Part shown: positions 61,736 through 64,000 of the stretch, in pieces
Layout: each line of letters begins with the position of its first letter
Numbering within the stretch: position 1 is the stretch's first letter
Source: Lineus longissimus
Taxonomy: Eukaryota > Nemertea > Pilidiophora > Heteronemertea > Lineidae
Direction of reading: 5' to 3'
Assembly: GCF_910592395.1 (NCBI RefSeq)
Contig: NC_088324.1
Location: forward strand, 12,612,953-12,676,952
Length of the DNA: 64,000 bases
Translations under genes and position numbers: made by a program
The notes under the pieces: model-generated
The model's input: only the letters and a program-made list of their open reading frames with translations
Databases searched by the model: none
Told to the model about the DNA's origin: nothing

Positions 61736-62551
61736 CAGTTGTGTGAGCTCACAAGAGCTTGCAACACATATGTAGTAAGATTGTCACAGCTGAGGATAGT
61801 GGCCAGTGAGCATGGGCTAGCCCCAAAACGTCACATTGTGACTTGGTACTTAATTTACCTTTTAAAACAGTTAGGTTGTGACTTAATCTTTTTAAATTCC
61901 TCTTTTTTCCCCTTGATCGTGCCTACTTGCAGTCTGGTTTGCTTTTCTTTGAGAACTAGCAGGCACTGCTTTTCCAATCTTGACCCACGAGTTTTTGGCT
62001 CGAATATAGGCTGCTGGGGACTTCATATCACAGCCTGCTTTGGAAAAATACCTCTGGGAGTTCAGTATGGTTTTTCCCATCAGAGTGAAGACCAAAAGTT
62101 GTGACCCCGTCCTGTGAGCTGTTACAACCTTTTTATCATTCCCCTGTTCTCTATCAGACAAATGAGGTTGATTCGCAGGTCATTAACTGGTACTAGTAGT
62201 AGTCTAGCATAGCCTAGCTGGAGTGTTCCCATGGTCAGCCCAGTCCCCCAACCCAAGCTGGGTCCTTCCTCCATATAATAGTTTGTGCTGTTGACAGAGA
62301 GACACTCATTCACAGACTACATGCCATAATACTGCATTCATAGCATGCGTCATATGTTTCTAGAGAATGTTGTTAAGTGTTATATGGTAGAGATGACGAA
62401 ATGAGTTCACATTTAGGGAGGGGCCACATGGCCGCAGTCGCTTTATTTTTTAAACTTGGCGCCCTAAAAGTTTACTCGACTTCGTCATCGCCCGAACGTT
62501 TTGAGTGCCCGTAGAGAATGATATGCTTTAGCGCGAGGTCCCTTACAGCAA
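61736..62551. other. Intergenic region between minisatellite and tRNA-Asp
   Basis: No exon with recognisable homology. Open frames at 61676-62104 (plus) and 61892-62161 (minus) lack splice or family support. Confidence 0.35.
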
Positions 62552-62623
62552 TCTTCGGTAGTATAGTGGTAAGTATCCCCGCCTGTCACGCGGGAGACCC
62601 GGGTTCGATTCCCGGCCGGAGAG
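62552..62623 (+). tRNA. tRNA-Asp (GTC anticodon)
   Basis: A complete cloverleaf: the 7-bp acceptor stem tcttcgg/ccggaga has one T-G wobble and is followed by discriminator G (62623). The anticodon loop ctgtcac has GTC at 62585-62587. The A box reads TAGTATAGTGG and the B box GGTTCGATTCC. The anticodon stem and T stem pair well. No intron is present. A run of T's from about 62629 is the pol III terminator. The sequence closely matches animal tRNA-Asp. Confidence 0.95.
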
Positions 62624-62628
62624 GCCTT

Positions 62629-62641
62629 AATTTTTTTTTTT
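62629..62641 (+). terminator. RNA polymerase III terminator of tRNA-Asp
   Basis: A run of T's starts within ten bases after the tRNA 3' end, as expected for pol III termination. Confidence 0.8.
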
Positions 62642-64000
62642 GCTTCTTTATCAACATTCATTTATCATTAACATTGTTTTATGAGTGCAATCTGAAGGTA
62701 TGCTTGACTTGTAGAGACATGAATCTCCAAGATAAATTCACTGAAAAATGTAAACGCATATACTATAGTTTATATACTGTAATAAGAGGCAGTGGAAGTA
62801 CAGTCGTAAAAAGTAGATCGAACACTTGATCGAAAGTAGATTGAATGAATCAGAAGTGACCTCTGGACAACCCCCCCCCCCTTCCCGAATGTCCCTCACC
62901 TGACCAGATGACTTTTCACCTTCCACTACACCCAAAAACGAGGAAGTTCAATGTCTCCATAACCGTAGAGATGGCACGGCGATCGTTTCTAATGGTTATG
63001 ACTATGAGGCTTCTTCCAAGAAGACTCTTCAAGTCTTGGCAATGCCAGGTAAGAAGTCTTTGGTTACATAGCGACGAGAAATCGACAATCCCTGCAGTAG
63101 GAATCTAAATATAGCTACGGTGTTGGTATTTCTGTCTGCGTCAAGGTAGTAGTTATTCAAGACAGTCTATTTCTGGCGGCGTTCATATCTTGGCTTATAG
63201 AAAAAGATGCGGTTTCTCGATCTTATCAAGTCTAGAACGTGACGTCAAACCGTAGTGTTATTACCAAGTCTACAATAAGCGTATTGTATCTAACGTGACG
63301 TCATAGGAGTACGCTTACCGTAGACATATAGCTTACAAAAAAAACTGACACCCCGTGAGATTCCACTGGCCCTTCCCTCTGCTTGAGTTGTGTTGTCAAG
63401 CTAAACCAGGGTGTTGTAAAACAGTCATTTTCATTATTTCCACCCGGCCATAATCATTTACCAGCGGGTCACATGTAAACTGAAAGAACCCGTAGCATAT
63501 TACCACCTCACAACATGCTAATGTCACTGCGCTCAGAATCTTCAATTAATTTATAAAAATACTCCACTGCGCCGGAGTATAGCATGAACCACGCCTAAGC
63601 AGTTTGTTTGCCCTTATTCGCTAACTTGTCATTCTGTCACCATCTCCTGATCTTTAAATTTCTTTAACCAATGACAACCAAATATGGACAAAACTTAGCT
63701 AATGTCAGCGATGCGCTTGTTCAAAGGAAAGAAACACCATCTTCTGGTAAGCCCTGGGAAAGGTAAATGTCAAAGGAGAAGAACAAGGTATCTTGAGACG
63801 CACTTGGAGCTGAGATAATCCGGGGAGATTCCTATTTCGATCTCAATGAGATTCTTTTGATGTCTTACGTGGTTACCGCCGTATGCTGGGTGCAGTATCT
63901 TGAGTCTCGAGTGGCCCACTGAAATAGTCTCGGTACGGGACGGGTATATGGGTATATCAAAAGTCAGTAATGAGTTAGTTTCTTGCTTTCTTCATTCTAA
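62642..64000. other. Right-hand end, no supported gene
   Basis: It contains a poly-C tract (about 62870-62882) and AT-rich sequence. One candidate first exon, an ATG at 62971 followed by a basic, hydrophobic stretch (MARRSFLMVMTMRLLPRRLF) and a donor at about 63050, resembles a mitochondrial presequence, but no downstream exon can be linked inside the window. Confidence 0.3.

Noticed and set aside
61676-62104. 142-codon open frame after the minisatellite
   Set aside because: It begins inside the repeat, has biased composition and lacks any family signature.
62518-62829. 103-codon frame containing GSIVVSIPACHAGDPGSIPG
   Set aside because: This is the well-known false translation of a tRNA gene (here tRNA-Asp), not a protein.

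Overview
This window is animal nuclear DNA. Its genes are split into many small GT-AG exons, with introns mostly of 100-700 bp. The exons join in frame into nine conserved metazoan proteins, one glycosyltransferase read mainly from a single exon, and one unrecognised gene nested in an intron. SINE, LINE, foldback and minisatellite repeats fill much of the rest. The CGT-rich foldback repeat, the V-SINE-like core and the compact introns suggest a marine invertebrate, perhaps a lophotrochozoan or an invertebrate deuterostome. The species cannot be fixed from the sequence alone.

Layout, left to right: centriolin (CNTRL, +, 38 coding exons, 1542-20214); a foldback-type repeat (20942-22076); 6-phosphogluconolactonase (PGLS, -, 24827-26505), head to head across 215 bp with anaphase-promoting complex subunit 2 (ANAPC2, +, 26721-31950); parafibromin (CDC73, +, 33273-40307) with a two-exon gene of unknown function on the opposite strand of its largest intron (37496-38202); a 4-kb degenerate minisatellite that flips orientation and is interrupted by a 5'-truncated LINE (41650-45590); protein phosphatase 6 catalytic subunit (PPP6C, -, 47339-49928), head to head with a GT32-type glycosyltransferase (+, 50587-51678); von Hippel-Lindau (VHL, -, 52568-53451); sulfiredoxin (SRXN1, -, 54990-55580); a 1.36-kb sequence with inverted ends, present as two tandem copies about 99% identical (55835-58552); PP1 inhibitor-3 (PPP1R11, +, 58818-60264); a short alternating tandem repeat (61392-61735); and a tRNA-Asp gene (62552-62623). 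The last 1.4 kb shows no gene I can support.

The proteins are mostly housekeeping or cell-cycle factors: centrosome (CNTRL), APC/C ubiquitin ligase (ANAPC2), Paf1 transcription complex (CDC73), phosphatase catalysis and regulation (PPP6C, PPP1R11), oxygen sensing (VHL), peroxiredoxin repair (SRXN1) and the pentose phosphate pathway (PGLS). They do not form an operon-like system. Six of the nine have human orthologues on chromosome arms that carry the MHC paralogy regions (9q, 1q, 6p, 19p), so the neighbourhood may be a remnant of an ancient linkage group.

The most unusual material is non-coding: the tandem inverted-ended unit with an NRF1-type palindrome between SRXN1 and PPP1R11; the orientation-switching minisatellite built around a palindromic ACATGT core; and the foldback repeat, whose ~300-bp monomers carry nuclear-receptor DR3 and CTCF-core look-alikes. 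Exon coordinates were worked out by hand from splice signals and reading phase and could be off by a base in places.
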